From positions 1-13,351 of the forward strand of contig JANPCR010000111.1 of assembly GCA_031431035.1 (NCBI GenBank): 13,351 nucleotides of DNA. Direction: 5' to 3'. Position 1 is the stretch's first letter. Every line of letters begins with the position of its first letter. A program made the position numbers and the translations under genes. The notes beneath the pieces were generated by a model. It saw nothing but the letters and a program-made list of their open reading frames with translations, had not been told where the DNA came from and did no database searches. The stretch comes from JANYCG01 sp031431035 (GTDB lineage Bacteria > Pseudomonadota > Gammaproteobacteria > Burkholderiales > Burkholderiaceae_C). This document shows, piece by piece, positions 6,069 to 13,351 of the stretch.

Positions 6069-8516
6069 ATGCAATTTCCTGAAAGCTGGTTGAGAGAATT
6101 TTGTAACCCGGCCCTGTCATCCCAAGCGCTGGCCGATGCGCTGACGATGGCGGGGCTGGAGGTCGAAGAGGCTGTGCCTGCCGCGCCGCCGTTCACTGGC
6201 GTGCTCGTGGGCGAGATCAAAGCCTGTGAGCAGCACCCCAACGCGGATCGTTTGCGCGTCTGCCAGGTCGATGCGGGGACTGGCACCTTGCTCAATATTG
6301 TTTGTGGTGCACCGAATGCGCGGGTCGGCATTCGGGTGCCCGTGGCGACCGTGGGTGCGCTGCTGCCGCCTGGCGCAGACGGCAAGCCGTTTGCCATCAA
6401 GCTGGGACAACTTCGCGGTGTGGAGAGCCAAGGCATGCTGTGTTCGGCGAGCGAGTTGAAGATCAGCGAAGAGTCCAGCGGCTTGTACGAGCTTGCGCCT
6501 GACGCTCCAATTGGCACCAGTATTCGCGATTTTTTGAAGCTTGACGATACGCTGTTCACGCTCAAGCTCACGCCGAATTTAGGCCATTGTCTGAGTGTGT
6601 TTGGCGTGGCACGGGAAGTCTCTGCAATCACCGGCGCACCGCTGAGGAGGGTTGATTTCCCTTCGGTGGCACCGAGTCACACTGACGCGCTCGCTGTCAA
6701 AGTATCTGCGCCTGATTTGTGCGGACGCTTCTCAGGTCGCATCGTCAAAGGCGTGAACCCCAAAGCCAAAACCCCGCAATGGATGGTGGATCGCTTGGCA
6801 CGCTGCGGCCAACGCAGTGTGACGGCACTGGTGGATATCTCTAACTATGTGATGTTCGAATACGGCCGCCCTTCGCATATTTTTGACCTGGACAAGATTC
6901 ACGGAGGCCTGGACGTGCGCTGGGGCAAAGCTGGCGAGTCACTCAAGCTGCTCAATGGCAACACCATCACGATTGATCAAAAAGTTGGAGTGATCGCAGA
7001 CAGCCAGGCGGTTGAGTCGCTGGCTGGCATTATGGGCGGCGACAGCACGTCGGTGACGGACGATACGCAAAACATCTACATCGAAGCCGCTTTCTGGTGG
7101 CCCGAAGCGGTGGCAGGGCGCTCGCGCCGATTCAATTTCAGCACTGATGCGGGGCACCGTTTTGAGCGCGGCGTGGACCCAGCTCAGACGGTGGAACACA
7201 TCGAACACATCACCCAGTTGGTGTTGGACATCTGCGGCGGCCAGGCAGGGCCGATGGACGATCAGCAACCCAGCATGCCCCTGCGCAAGCCTGTCCAATT
7301 GCGTGTGGCGCGTGCCAGCCGCGTCATTGGCATGCCGGTGACCGCAGCGCAGTGCCTTGATGCGTTCAAACGCCTAGGGTTGCCCGCCGCTGAGTCGAGT
7401 GGCGTGATCACAGTGACTCCCCCGGCTTACCGGTTCGACATCACTATTGAAGAAGATTTGATCGAAGAAGTTGTTCGGCTGATTGGCTTTAACAACCTGC
7501 CCACGACTGCCCCCCTTGCGCCTGTGGAGCCTCAGGCGCGCAGTGAGACGCAGCAAAGCCGTTTTGCGGTGCGTCGGTCGTTGGCAGCATTGGGCTATCA
7601 GGAAACCATCAATTTCAGCTTTGTTGAGGAGCGCTGGGAGCGGGACTTGGCGGGCAATGCCAACCCGATCAAATTGCTGAACCCAATTGCAAGCCAGTTG
7701 AACGTGATGCGTTCGTCATTGCTCGGGTCGTTGCTGCAAGTTTTGAAATTCAATCTGGATCGCAAGGCAGAGCGTGTGCGTGTGTTTGAGCTGGGCCGCG
7801 TGTTTATGCGAGACGCCTCGGTCAAAAGCTCGGACACCACTGTGGATGGTATTCGTCAGCCGATGTGCGTTGCAGGCTTGGCGACGGGCAGCGCCAGCTC
7901 GCTGCAATGGGGCGCCAAAGAGCAGCCGGTTGACTTTTTTGATGTGAAAGGCGATGTTCAGGCCCTGTTGGCTCCGCAGTTGCCAAGTTTTGAGCCTGCC
8001 GAACACCCCGCCATGCACCCTGGGCGCTGTGCCAAAGTGCTACTCAACGGACGGGCCATCGGGTTTGTAGGGGAACTTCACCCGAGGTGGCGGCAAGCGT
8101 TTGAGTTGCCCACCGCGCCAATTCTGTTTGAGCTGGCATTGGACGCGGTGGTGCATCGCGACTTGCCCAAGTTCGCTCCAGTGGCGAAGTTCCAGGCCGT
8201 GCAGCGCGACATTGCTTTGCTCGTGGCAGACCACGTGACCCATGCAGCGTTGATGAAGTCCATCTGGGCTGCACCAACACTAGGTTTTCTGCTCGAAGCG
8301 AAGCTGTTCGACGTCTACCGTCCCAAAGCCTCCATCCAAGCGCCGACCACCAGTGCCGGCCCCGACATGAATGCAGATTCTGTCGCTCGAAGCCTGGCGG
8401 TGCGATTAACATTGAACGGGCGAGATACGACTTTGACCGATGTGCAGATTGAAAGCGCAGTGCAAGCCGTAATTACCCAGTTGGCGCAGGATTTGGGTGC
8501 GCGCCAACGTATTTGA
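6069..8516 (+). CDS. pheT: Phenylalanyl-tRNA synthetase beta subunit
   Basis: PheT pairs with PheS, binds tRNA-Phe and edits mischarged Tyr-tRNA-Phe. The protein is 815 residues (E. coli 795). In order it has an N-terminal MQFPESWLREF segment, an EMAP-like tRNA-binding domain (about 42-150, with HPNADRLRVCQVD and NIVCGAPN), the B3/B4 editing domain (about 211-390), and the B5 DNA-binding-like domain (about 406-475). The catalytic-like core follows (about 490-690). A ferredoxin-fold anticodon-binding domain closes the protein (about 704-815, with FQAVQRDIALLV and FDVYR). The last domain carries a low-conservation loop of roughly 15-20 residues after DVYRPK (about 754-774) that E. coli lacks. 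The ATG is preceded by GGGAG (6055-6059) at 9 bases. It overlaps nothing and is followed after 34 bases by ihfA, the order also seen in E. coli. Confidence 0.98.
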   Translation: MQFPESWLREFCNPALSSQALADALTMAGLEVEEAVPAAPPFTGVLVGEIKACEQHPNADRLRVCQVDAGTGTLLNIVCGAPNARVGIRVPVATVGALLPPGADGKPFAIKLGQLRGVESQGMLCSASELKISEESSGLYELAPDAPIGTSIRDFLKLDDTLFTLKLTPNLGHCLSVFGVAREVSAITGAPLRRVDFPSVAPSHTDALAVKVSAPDLCGRFSGRIVKGVNPKAKTPQWMVDRLARCGQRSVTALVDISNYVMFEYGRPSHIFDLDKIHGGLDVRWGKAGESLKLLNGNTITIDQKVGVIADSQAVESLAGIMGGDSTSVTDDTQNIYIEAAFWWPEAVAGRSRRFNFSTDAGHRFERGVDPAQTVEHIEHITQLVLDICGGQAGPMDDQQPSMPLRKPVQLRVARASRVIGMPVTAAQCLDAFKRLGLPAAESSGVITVTPPAYRFDITIEEDLIEEVVRLIGFNNLPTTAPLAPVEPQARSETQQSRFAVRRSLAALGYQETINFSFVEERWERDLAGNANPIKLLNPIASQLNVMRSSLLGSLLQVLKFNLDRKAERVRVFELGRVFMRDASVKSSDTTVDGIRQPMCVAGLATGSASSLQWGAKEQPVDFFDVKGDVQALLAPQLPSFEPAEHPAMHPGRCAKVLLNGRAIGFVGELHPRWRQAFELPTAPILFELALDAVVHRDLPKFAPVAKFQAVQRDIALLVADHVTHAALMKSIWAAPTLGFLLEAKLFDVYRPKASIQAPTTSAGPDMNADSVARSLAVRLTLNGRDTTLTDVQIESAVQAVITQLAQDLGARQRI

Positions 8517-8550
8517 CGCATCACATTCAAAATAAAGAAACGAGGGGACG

Positions 8551-8880
8551 ATGGAATTTGCCGTAGAAAGCCTTGAAACGCCAGCGCTGACCAAAGCGCA
8601 ACTGGCTGAGTTGTTGTTTGAGCAAATCGGGCTGAACAAGCGCGAGTCCAAAGACATGATTGATGCCTTTTTTGACCTCATTTCCTTGCAATTGGTTGAA
8701 GGTTCTGACGTCAAAATTTCAGGCTTTGGTAATTTTCAAATTCGGACCAAAGCACCGCGTCCCGGCCGAAACCCCCGAACTGGTGAAGCAATTCCAATTC
8801 AGGCCAGGCGCGTGGTGACATTCCATGCCAGCCACAAACTCAAAGATCAAATCAAGGTCGAAAGCAAAGTCGCTCCCTAG
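8551..8880 (+). CDS. ihfA: Integration host factor alpha subunit
   Basis: IHF-alpha pairs with IHF-beta to form a sequence-specific DNA-bending nucleoid protein used in transcription, replication and recombination. The product is 109 residues (E. coli 99), with a 10-residue N-terminal extension before the LTKAQLAELLFEQIGL helix. GFGNFQIR and RPGRNPRTGE form the beta-arm. P75 of that motif corresponds to the proline (E. coli P65) that intercalates into DNA and kinks it. RRVVTFHASHKLK closes the fold. The ATG has GAGGGG (8542-8547) just upstream. The motif and the location after pheT favour IHF-alpha over HU or IHF-beta. No clear terminator follows. Confidence 0.96.
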   Translation: MEFAVESLETPALTKAQLAELLFEQIGLNKRESKDMIDAFFDLISLQLVEGSDVKISGFGNFQIRTKAPRPGRNPRTGEAIPIQARRVVTFHASHKLKDQIKVESKVAP

Positions 8881-8953
8881 AATTTGGGGCGCTTGAAAAT
8901 TTGGCCTTGGCGGTAATTTGTCACGAAATTGTTACATCTTTGCCACACGGCAA

Positions 8954-8990
8954 TAGGGGCTTTGCATACACCCCTAACTTAGAGTAACCT
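8954..8990 (+). promoter_or_regulatory. Candidate promoter with dyad upstream of the MerR gene
   Basis: TAGGGG (8954-8959) and CCCCTA (8971-8976) form an inverted repeat with an 11-base centre. TTGCAT (8962-8967) inside it and TAACCT (8985-8990), 17 bases apart, could be weak -35 and -10 boxes. A repressor or the MerR protein itself could bind there, but the -10 match is poor and this is tentative. Confidence 0.25.
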
Positions 8991-9021
8991 CGAAGGTTTA
9001 ACGCCTATCATCTTGATTTCA

Positions 9022-9471
9022 ATGGAGAAAGCGCTTCCTTCGATTCCCGCCAAACGTTACTTCACCATCGGTGAGGTAGGGGATTTGTGTGGGGTCAAAC
9101 CGCATGTGCTTCGTTATTGGGAGCAGGAGTTTACGCAACTGCGCCCTATGAAGAGGCGCGGCAATCGCCGGTACTATCAGCATCACGAAGTGCTGATGAT
9201 CCGAAGAATCAGAGATTTGTTGTACGACCAGGGGTTCACCATCAGCGGTGCCCGCAACAAGATGCAGGAGATTATTCAGAACGAACGTGATCGCAAACGC
9301 AACGGCGAAGTTTTGCTGGATGGGGTTGAGGTGCTCGAAGTGTCTGACTCTGAACTTGATGAATTCGAAGACAGTCAAAATGATGAGCCCACGCTCGGCG
9401 GTGCAGAACATTTGATTTTTGTTCGGCAGGAACTGTTTGAGATCCGAAATTTGTTGTCCGCAGCGTACTGA
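9022..9471 (+). CDS. MerR-family transcriptional regulator
   Basis: This is a 149-residue DNA-binding regulator of unknown target. The MerR winged helix-turn-helix fills residues 12-82: RYFTIGEVGDLCGVKPHVLRYWEQEF is the recognition part, then RRGNRRYYQHHEVLMIRRIRDLLYDQGFTISGARNKM. A short acidic linker (about 98-125) and a predicted helix (about 131-147) make up the rest. The C-terminal half is too short for a known effector domain and lacks a metal-binding cysteine cluster (C23 is the only cysteine), so it is not a mercury, copper or zinc sensor. The start is taken as ATG 9022; TTG 9013 in the same frame is an alternative. Neither has a good Shine-Dalgarno sequence. It lies 141 bases after ihfA and 37 bases before tRNA-Pro. 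A regulator of this type after ihfA is, to my knowledge, common in Burkholderiales. Confidence 0.9.
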   Translation: MEKALPSIPAKRYFTIGEVGDLCGVKPHVLRYWEQEFTQLRPMKRRGNRRYYQHHEVLMIRRIRDLLYDQGFTISGARNKMQEIIQNERDRKRNGEVLLDGVEVLEVSDSELDEFEDSQNDEPTLGGAEHLIFVRQELFEIRNLLSAAY

Positions 9472-9491
9472 ATTTGCTTCCCCCTGGGGGT

Positions 9492-9497
9492 TACAAT
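9492..9497 (+). promoter_or_regulatory. Candidate -10 box for tRNA-Pro
   Basis: TACAAT lies 11 bases before the mature tRNA 5' end, a normal distance for a short tRNA leader. No convincing -35 box is present 16-18 bases upstream; that position falls at the very end of the MerR gene. A CCCCC-T-GGGGG palindrome (9480-9490) occupies the spacer. Co-transcription with the MerR gene is also possible. Confidence 0.35.
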
Positions 9498-9508
9498 GCA
9501 ATCAGTTT

Positions 9509-9585
9509 CGGTGTGTGGCGCAGCCTGGTAGCGCACTTGCATGGGGTGCAAGGGGTCGAAGGTTCGAATCCTTTCACACCGACCA
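9509..9585 (+). tRNA. tRNA-Pro, anticodon GGG
   Basis: A full cloverleaf of 77 bases. The acceptor stem is CGGTGTG (9509-9515) with CACACCG (9575-9581). The D stem is GCGC/GCGC (9518-9521, 9531-9534). The anticodon stem is CTTGC/GCAAG with loop ATGGGGT (9541-9547), placing the anticodon GGG at 9543-9545. A five-base variable loop follows, then the T arm GAAGG-TTCGAAT-CCTTT with one G-T pair. The discriminator is A9582, and CCA is encoded at 9583-9585. The C1-G72 acceptor pair and GGGG at 34-37 are typical of proline tRNA. It reads CCC and CCT codons. Confidence 0.97.
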
Positions 9586-9593
9586 AAAAATAC

Positions 9594-9624
9594 AAGGGTT
9601 GGCAGATATATCTGCCAACCCTTT
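9594..9624. terminator. Bidirectional terminator between tRNA-Pro and the ferritin gene
   Basis: AAGGGTTGGCAGATA (9594-9608) and TATCTGCCAACCCTT (9609-9623) are a perfect 15-bp inverted repeat. On the + strand it is followed by a T-rich stretch (TTTCGTCTTTT) and ends tRNA-Pro. On the minus strand the complement of the A run at 9585-9591 gives T after the hairpin, so it can also end the converging ferritin transcript. Confidence 0.9.
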
Positions 9625-9654
9625 CGTCTTTTAAGGCCTCAGCGCCAAACGGCG

Positions 9655-10227
9655 TTAATCCGTCAGCCAGTCTTTGAGTTCGTCGGCATGCTCTTGTTCG
9701 TCGCTCAAAATGTCTTCAAGCAAGCGGCGTGTGGTGGAGTCTTTGTCCCCGATCAGGGCGATGATTTGGCTGTAGGCCTCTATTGCGACGCGTTCGGCAA
9801 TCAGGTTGGACTTGATCATGGCTTTCAGATCAACCGCATCGTTGTAGTCGGCATGGCTTCGCTTTGACAACGAGTCAGGTGAAAAGTCAGGTTCGCCTCC
9901 CAGTTGCACAATTCTTTGTGCCAGGCGATCAGCATGCCCCGACTCTTCATTGGCATGAACTAAAAACTCATCTGCTATTCGGGAAGATGCCAGCCCACTG
10001 GCCGTGAAATGATGGCGTTTGTAACGCAGAACGCACACCAGTTCGGTTGCCAGAGAGTCGTTAAGCAGCTTGATGATGTCTTTGCGCCATGGACCGTAGC
10101 CAGGCGTTACCGCCCCTTGATCCAAACTGCGTTTGGCAGCAGCCAAGGCAGATTCGTCCAAGGTCATCCGCGAGCCCTCCGCCACGCTCAATTGTTTGAC
10201 GTTGTTCAGTTCAGTTTTGGAAGTCAT
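9655..10227 (-). CDS. Ferritin-like di-iron protein (bacterioferritin / Dps-like)
   Basis: This 190-residue protein should fold as a four-helix ferritin bundle that oxidises Fe(II), storing iron or protecting against peroxide. The ligand set of a bacterioferritin-type ferroxidase centre is present at the expected spacing: E62 (SLATELVCVL), E95 and H98 (HANEESGH), E145 (LIAERVAIE), and E177 and H180 (SDEQEH). The 40-50-residue N-terminal extension with GYGPWRKDI points to the Dps-like / bacterioferritin-like subgroup rather than classical Bfr. I cannot place a haem-binding methionine. C65 is the only cysteine. The ATG at 10225-10227 has only a weak GAAAG upstream; M21 is an alternative start. 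It lies 178 bases downstream of the glucan synthase-type gene on the same strand, in a spacer without a clear terminator. No iron-regulator site was recognised. Confidence 0.85.
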   Translation of the reverse strand: MTSKTELNNVKQLSVAEGSRMTLDESALAAAKRSLDQGAVTPGYGPWRKDIIKLLNDSLATELVCVLRYKRHHFTASGLASSRIADEFLVHANEESGHADRLAQRIVQLGGEPDFSPDSLSKRSHADYNDAVDLKAMIKSNLIAERVAIEAYSQIIALIGDKDSTTRRLLEDILSDEQEHADELKDWLTD

Positions 10228-10405
10228 GGGATGCTTTCAGTAAAGATTCAGTTTGACAAAAGGCCTCGTTTGATCTGTTCAAGATGGCATTGAAAGTACC
10301 AGTTGGTTGCAATCCAAGGCTGCTGCTCTAATGTAAATTTGCAGCTGGAATCGGTTTATCAGTGCATTGCCCCATCGCGCGTAGGACAGCACCGCTTTGT
10401 CAGGG
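10228..10405 (-). other. Spacer between the GH94 gene and the ferritin gene
   Basis: The 178 bases hold no convincing ORF, intrinsic terminator or consensus promoter on the minus strand. Only a weak GCTGC/GCAGC dyad is visible, around 10320-10345. Whether the ferritin gene is read from its own promoter or by read-through cannot be told from the sequence. Confidence 0.5.
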
Positions 10406-13351
10406 TCAAGTTGCTTTGCCATCCCGGCTTAGCAGGGGAATCACAAAGCAGGCCGGACTTGCAAGTTTTGTCCAAATCAAGACCTCAGCAGGTTTCAGCA
10501 ATTTGGCCCCAAATTGCGCATTTGCCGTCAGCACAGTGTGCGGGTCGTCACGGGTCAAGATGAATCGCATTTTCAAATTGTCTTTGCGCAAATTCAGTTC
10601 TGCTTGCTGCCAATGCGAAGGCAAGCAAGGCAAGAAGTGCAACGTGTCTGCACTCAGTTGAAGACCAAACAATGACTCCATCGCGGCTCTGTGCATCCAA
10701 GCGGCAGCCCCGGTGTACCAGCTCCAGCCGCCGCGACCCTGGTAGGGCGGGCTGGAGTAAACGTCGCCCGCCATCACGTAAGGTTCGATGCCATAGAGCG
10801 GTCCGATCTTAGGGTCATTGGCGCGGTGGGCTGAGCTCAGGTAGGTGAAGTACCGGTAGGGCAGGTCAAATTCACTGGGGTTGGTCGAGTGCACTCGGGC
10901 AAATTCAGCTTGTGCCATTAGAGCCCAAACGCCTGCATGTGAATACTGTCCGCCATTTTCACGAATGCCTGGGGGGTACGCCTGAATGTAGCCAGCACTG
11001 GGTTGGTTGTGCACTAAGGGTGGGTGCAGCAGTCGTATCAGCTGGGCGTTGTGATCGACCAAGGTTTCCTCAACCGCTTTGAGAGCCATGCGCTGCATGG
11101 GCACAGGCGCGACCTGGCTAAGGACAGCCCATGCCTGGGCAATCAGGTCGATTTGGCATTCATCGGTGACGTGCGAGCCCAAAGCCTGGCCATTGTCGAA
11201 AAATGCCCTTTTAAACCATTGGCCATCCCATGCTGAATCGTTCAGTGCGGTGGCCCAGCCCCGGGCTGCCTTTGCCCAGCGCGCAGCCCGCTCGGTGTCG
11301 CCGCGTTTTTGGGCCAAAGGTGCGAATTGCGCGACCAATTGGCACAAAAACCAGCCCAACCACACGGACTCCCCGTGACCTTCAATGCCGATCCGGTTCA
11401 TGCCGTCATTCCAATCCCCAGCGCCGATCAGCGGCAAGCCATGGACACCAACGTTGAGGCTCAAGTCGATTGCCAACGCGCAGTGTTCGTACACAGACGC
11501 CGTGTTGCTGCTTGTCTCTGGCGTGAAGTATGCGTCTTCTGAGCCAGCAGGGATTTCTGGCCCCTGAATGAATGGCACGGCGTGGTCAAGTAATTTTGTG
11601 TCGCCAGTGGCCTTCAGGTAGTGCGACGCGGCATACGGCAGCCAGAGTAGATCGTCCGAAAAATGGGTTCGCACCCCTGCGCCTCGGGGTACATGCCACC
11701 AATGCTGCACGTCACCGCGTTCAAACTGGCGCGATGCGCACAGCAAAATTTGCGTGCGCAATAGGTTCGGCTCTGCCCATGTCATCGCCATCGCGTCTTG
11801 CAACTGATCCCTAAAGCCGGTGGCACCACCTGCCTGGTAAAAACCAGCTTTGGCCCAAAGGCGACAAGACACAGTTTGGTAGAGCAACCATCGATTCACC
11901 ATCGCGTCGAACAGCGGATCAGGCGTTGTGACCTGAGTTGCTCCAAGCAACGTGTTCCAGCGATTTCGCACTTGTCCCATGCGGTGATCCGCCTGCGTTG
12001 CCGTCGCGGACATCGCCAGTTGGGTTGCAGCACTTGGACTTTCGGCATACCCCAATAAAAATACGCGTTCCAGGGACGCACCACGCTCTAGAACGAAACG
12101 GGTCGCCAAAGCGGCGCAAGGGTCCAGCCCCCGCCCGTGTTGCCGCGCAAAATGGTCTGGCAAGACAAGTGTTCCACATGCGTCAAAGCATTCCCGTCGA
12201 TCACAAGTCCAATCCTCGGCCTCATCTGCTGGCGTCGTCAGGGTGAAGAAGGCCGTGCCATTGCCAAACCCGGCAGAATCATCGTTTTGCGTGCACAACA
12301 GAGCATTGAGTTTTTGATCTCGAAGCCGCCTGTGAAACACCGTGGTTGCGGCTGTTCGGCGATCCTCACGACTCGCTCCCATGATCCATTCGACCATGCC
12401 AATGAGCCGCAAATGCAGCGTGTGGCTTCCCTCGTTGCTCATTCGCACACTAATTTGCTTGACCTTGGTGTCCGGGTCAACGCACCATGTCACCGTGACC
12501 TGAAGATTGCCAAGTACATGGGAAATGGTGCTGTAACCCTGCCCATGTGAAACCTTGTAAGTGGTGTCATCTTGACCCCAGAGGCTTGGGGCGACACTCC
12601 AAACCGCCCTGGTTTTAGTGTCTTGAAGTAAAAACCACTCGGACGGCGCGTCGCACACCGGGTCGTTGGACCAAGCCGTCAACTGATTCAAGCGGCTGTT
12701 AACCGCCCAGGTGTAGCCTCCGCCTGATTCAGAAATTTGAGCGCCGAAGCTGGGGTTGGACAACACATTGATCCAGGGCCTTTTGGGGCGCCGAACAGCG
12801 CTGACCTCAAATCTGAATTCTCCTGACTGGGCGTCGAAGTCGCCCGTTGCAAAAGGACTCGACGCTTCTCCTGCGCCTGCGCACGGCACCACAGCGAGTG
12901 ACGTTTCGCTCCTTTTGGTCAACTGTTGCTCGTGCTGGTCAAGCCATTCCTGAAGATGGTGCGTCAACGGTCGACCATCTGCATTCAAATGAACCCGCGC
13001 CAGGCTCTGAAGCGTATCCAATTCCTCAATTGAAAGCTCGCTGACATGAAACAAAAAGAGTGCCGTAGAGGCCGCGCCAGCCGTGCCAGACATTGACATG
13101 GCATCTGTCAAATGGCGATCCTTCAGAACTGCCAAAGACCGCTGCAATTCCATCAAGTAAGAGTTGGGTTCTGAATTGACAATGACCAAATCACAGGCAA
13201 TCACCCCCCAAGACCAGAAGCGCAAGGCCTGCGTCAGAGACCGAAGCAGACCCAGGCCTTGCGCTGCGCTTGCAGAAACCAAAATTAGAGGGCGGTCGCC
13301 TGAAATGCCATGGCGCCACAGCAGTCGCCGATCACAGGCGGGCGCAATGGC
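10406..13351 (-). CDS. Cyclic beta-1,2-glucan synthase-type GH94 protein, C-terminal part (N-terminus outside window)
   Basis: The frame is open to the right edge, leaving 981 residues of a larger protein. The fragment starts with a linker typical of NdvB-like proteins (LLWRHGISGDRPLILV, about 10-25). A beta-supersandwich of the GH94 / old GT36 family follows (about 175-430), then the alpha-barrel catalytic domain (about 470-900). Motifs include YQTVSCRLWAKAGFYQAGGA, GFRDQLQDAMAM, GVRTHFSDDLLWLPY, YEHCALAID, GDWNDGMNRIG (residues 645-655, with acidic residues D646 and D649) and NGGQYSHAGVWA. In NdvB, GH94 trims linear beta-1,2-glucan by phosphorolysis and so sets the size of the periplasmic cyclic glucan. 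The membrane and glycosyltransferase parts, if present, lie outside the window. Stand-alone GH94 phosphorylases exist, so full NdvB identity is not proven. The TTG at 13280-13282 is not the start, because homologous sequence continues upstream of it. Confidence 0.9.
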   Translation of the reverse strand, partial: AIAPACDRRLLWRHGISGDRPLILVSASAAQGLGLLRSLTQALRFWSWGVIACDLVIVNSEPNSYLMELQRSLAVLKDRHLTDAMSMSGTAGAASTALFLFHVSELSIEELDTLQSLARVHLNADGRPLTHHLQEWLDQHEQQLTKRSETSLAVVPCAGAGEASSPFATGDFDAQSGEFRFEVSAVRRPKRPWINVLSNPSFGAQISESGGGYTWAVNSRLNQLTAWSNDPVCDAPSEWFLLQDTKTRAVWSVAPSLWGQDDTTYKVSHGQGYSTISHVLGNLQVTVTWCVDPDTKVKQISVRMSNEGSHTLHLRLIGMVEWIMGASREDRRTAATTVFHRRLRDQKLNALLCTQNDDSAGFGNGTAFFTLTTPADEAEDWTCDRRECFDACGTLVLPDHFARQHGRGLDPCAALATRFVLERGASLERVFLLGYAESPSAATQLAMSATATQADHRMGQVRNRWNTLLGATQVTTPDPLFDAMVNRWLLYQTVSCRLWAKAGFYQAGGATGFRDQLQDAMAMTWAEPNLLRTQILLCASRQFERGDVQHWWHVPRGAGVRTHFSDDLLWLPYAASHYLKATGDTKLLDHAVPFIQGPEIPAGSEDAYFTPETSSNTASVYEHCALAIDLSLNVGVHGLPLIGAGDWNDGMNRIGIEGHGESVWLGWFLCQLVAQFAPLAQKRGDTERAARWAKAARGWATALNDSAWDGQWFKRAFFDNGQALGSHVTDECQIDLIAQAWAVLSQVAPVPMQRMALKAVEETLVDHNAQLIRLLHPPLVHNQPSAGYIQAYPPGIRENGGQYSHAGVWALMAQAEFARVHSTNPSEFDLPYRYFTYLSSAHRANDPKIGPLYGIEPYVMAGDVYSSPPYQGRGGWSWYTGAAAWMHRAAMESLFGLQLSADTLHFLPCLPSHWQQAELNLRKDNLKMRFILTRDDPHTVLTANAQFGAKLLKPAEVLIWTKLASPACFVIPLLSRDGKAT

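Noticed and set aside
5837..6631. 264-codon minus-strand ORF across the pheS-pheT junction
   Set aside because: It is antisense to two certain genes. Its composition (Ser/Arg rich, no domain) is that of a shadow frame.
9480..9490. CCCCC-T-GGGGG palindrome before tRNA-Pro as a terminator of the MerR gene
   Set aside because: The loop would be a single base and no T-run follows, so it cannot act as an intrinsic terminator.
9419..9677. Two overlapping ORFs reading through tRNA-Pro
   Set aside because: The region is explained by the tRNA cloverleaf and its terminator; the frames cross both.
11919..12550. Several ORFs of 60-137 codons on both strands inside the GH94 gene
   Set aside because: All are in other frames of one intact 981-codon frame whose protein sequence matches a known family throughout.

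Overview
The window reads as ordinary chromosome of a betaproteobacterium, most likely Burkholderiales and probably Comamonadaceae. This rests on the feel of the protein sequences (ThrS, PheS/PheT, IHF-alpha, the MerR protein) and on the gene order thrS-infC-rpmI-rplT-pheS-pheT-ihfA-merR-tRNA-Pro. No database search was possible, so the family-level placement is inference. There is no insertion sequence, phage gene or CRISPR array.

Layout. Positions 1-838 carry the 3' two thirds of isocitrate lyase (aceA), closed by a strong intrinsic terminator at 874-906 and followed by a perfect 31-bp palindrome. Positions 839-1364 are a long non-coding leader. It appears to hold a transcription attenuator for thrS (a threonine-containing short peptide, then a hairpin with nine T) and, closer to the start codon, two mutually exclusive RNA pairings. 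Positions 1365-8880 are a translation and nucleoid-protein block, all on the + strand: threonyl-tRNA synthetase, initiation factor 3 (starting at the rare codon ATC), ribosomal proteins L35 and L20, both subunits of phenylalanyl-tRNA synthetase, and the alpha subunit of integration host factor. A MerR-type regulator (9022-9471) and tRNA-Pro(GGG) (9509-9585) follow. A bidirectional hairpin terminator at 9594-9624 separates this block from two minus-strand genes: a ferritin-like di-iron protein (9655-10227) and the C-terminal 981 residues of a large GH94 / cyclic beta-1,2-glucan synthase-type protein that runs off the right edge.

How it fits together. Most of the window serves translation: two aminoacyl-tRNA synthetases, an initiation factor, two large-subunit proteins and a tRNA. 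This is a cluster known in other proteobacteria for feedback control (IF3 on its own start codon, L20 on rpmI, amino-acid-responsive control of the synthetases). The sequence supports such control most directly upstream of thrS and at the infC start. The minus-strand genes at the right belong to different processes: iron and oxidative stress, and envelope or periplasmic glucan.

I found no undescribed multi-gene system. The most worthwhile observations are the candidate threonine attenuator and switchable leader of thrS, and the ATC start of infC that a routine gene caller would miss.
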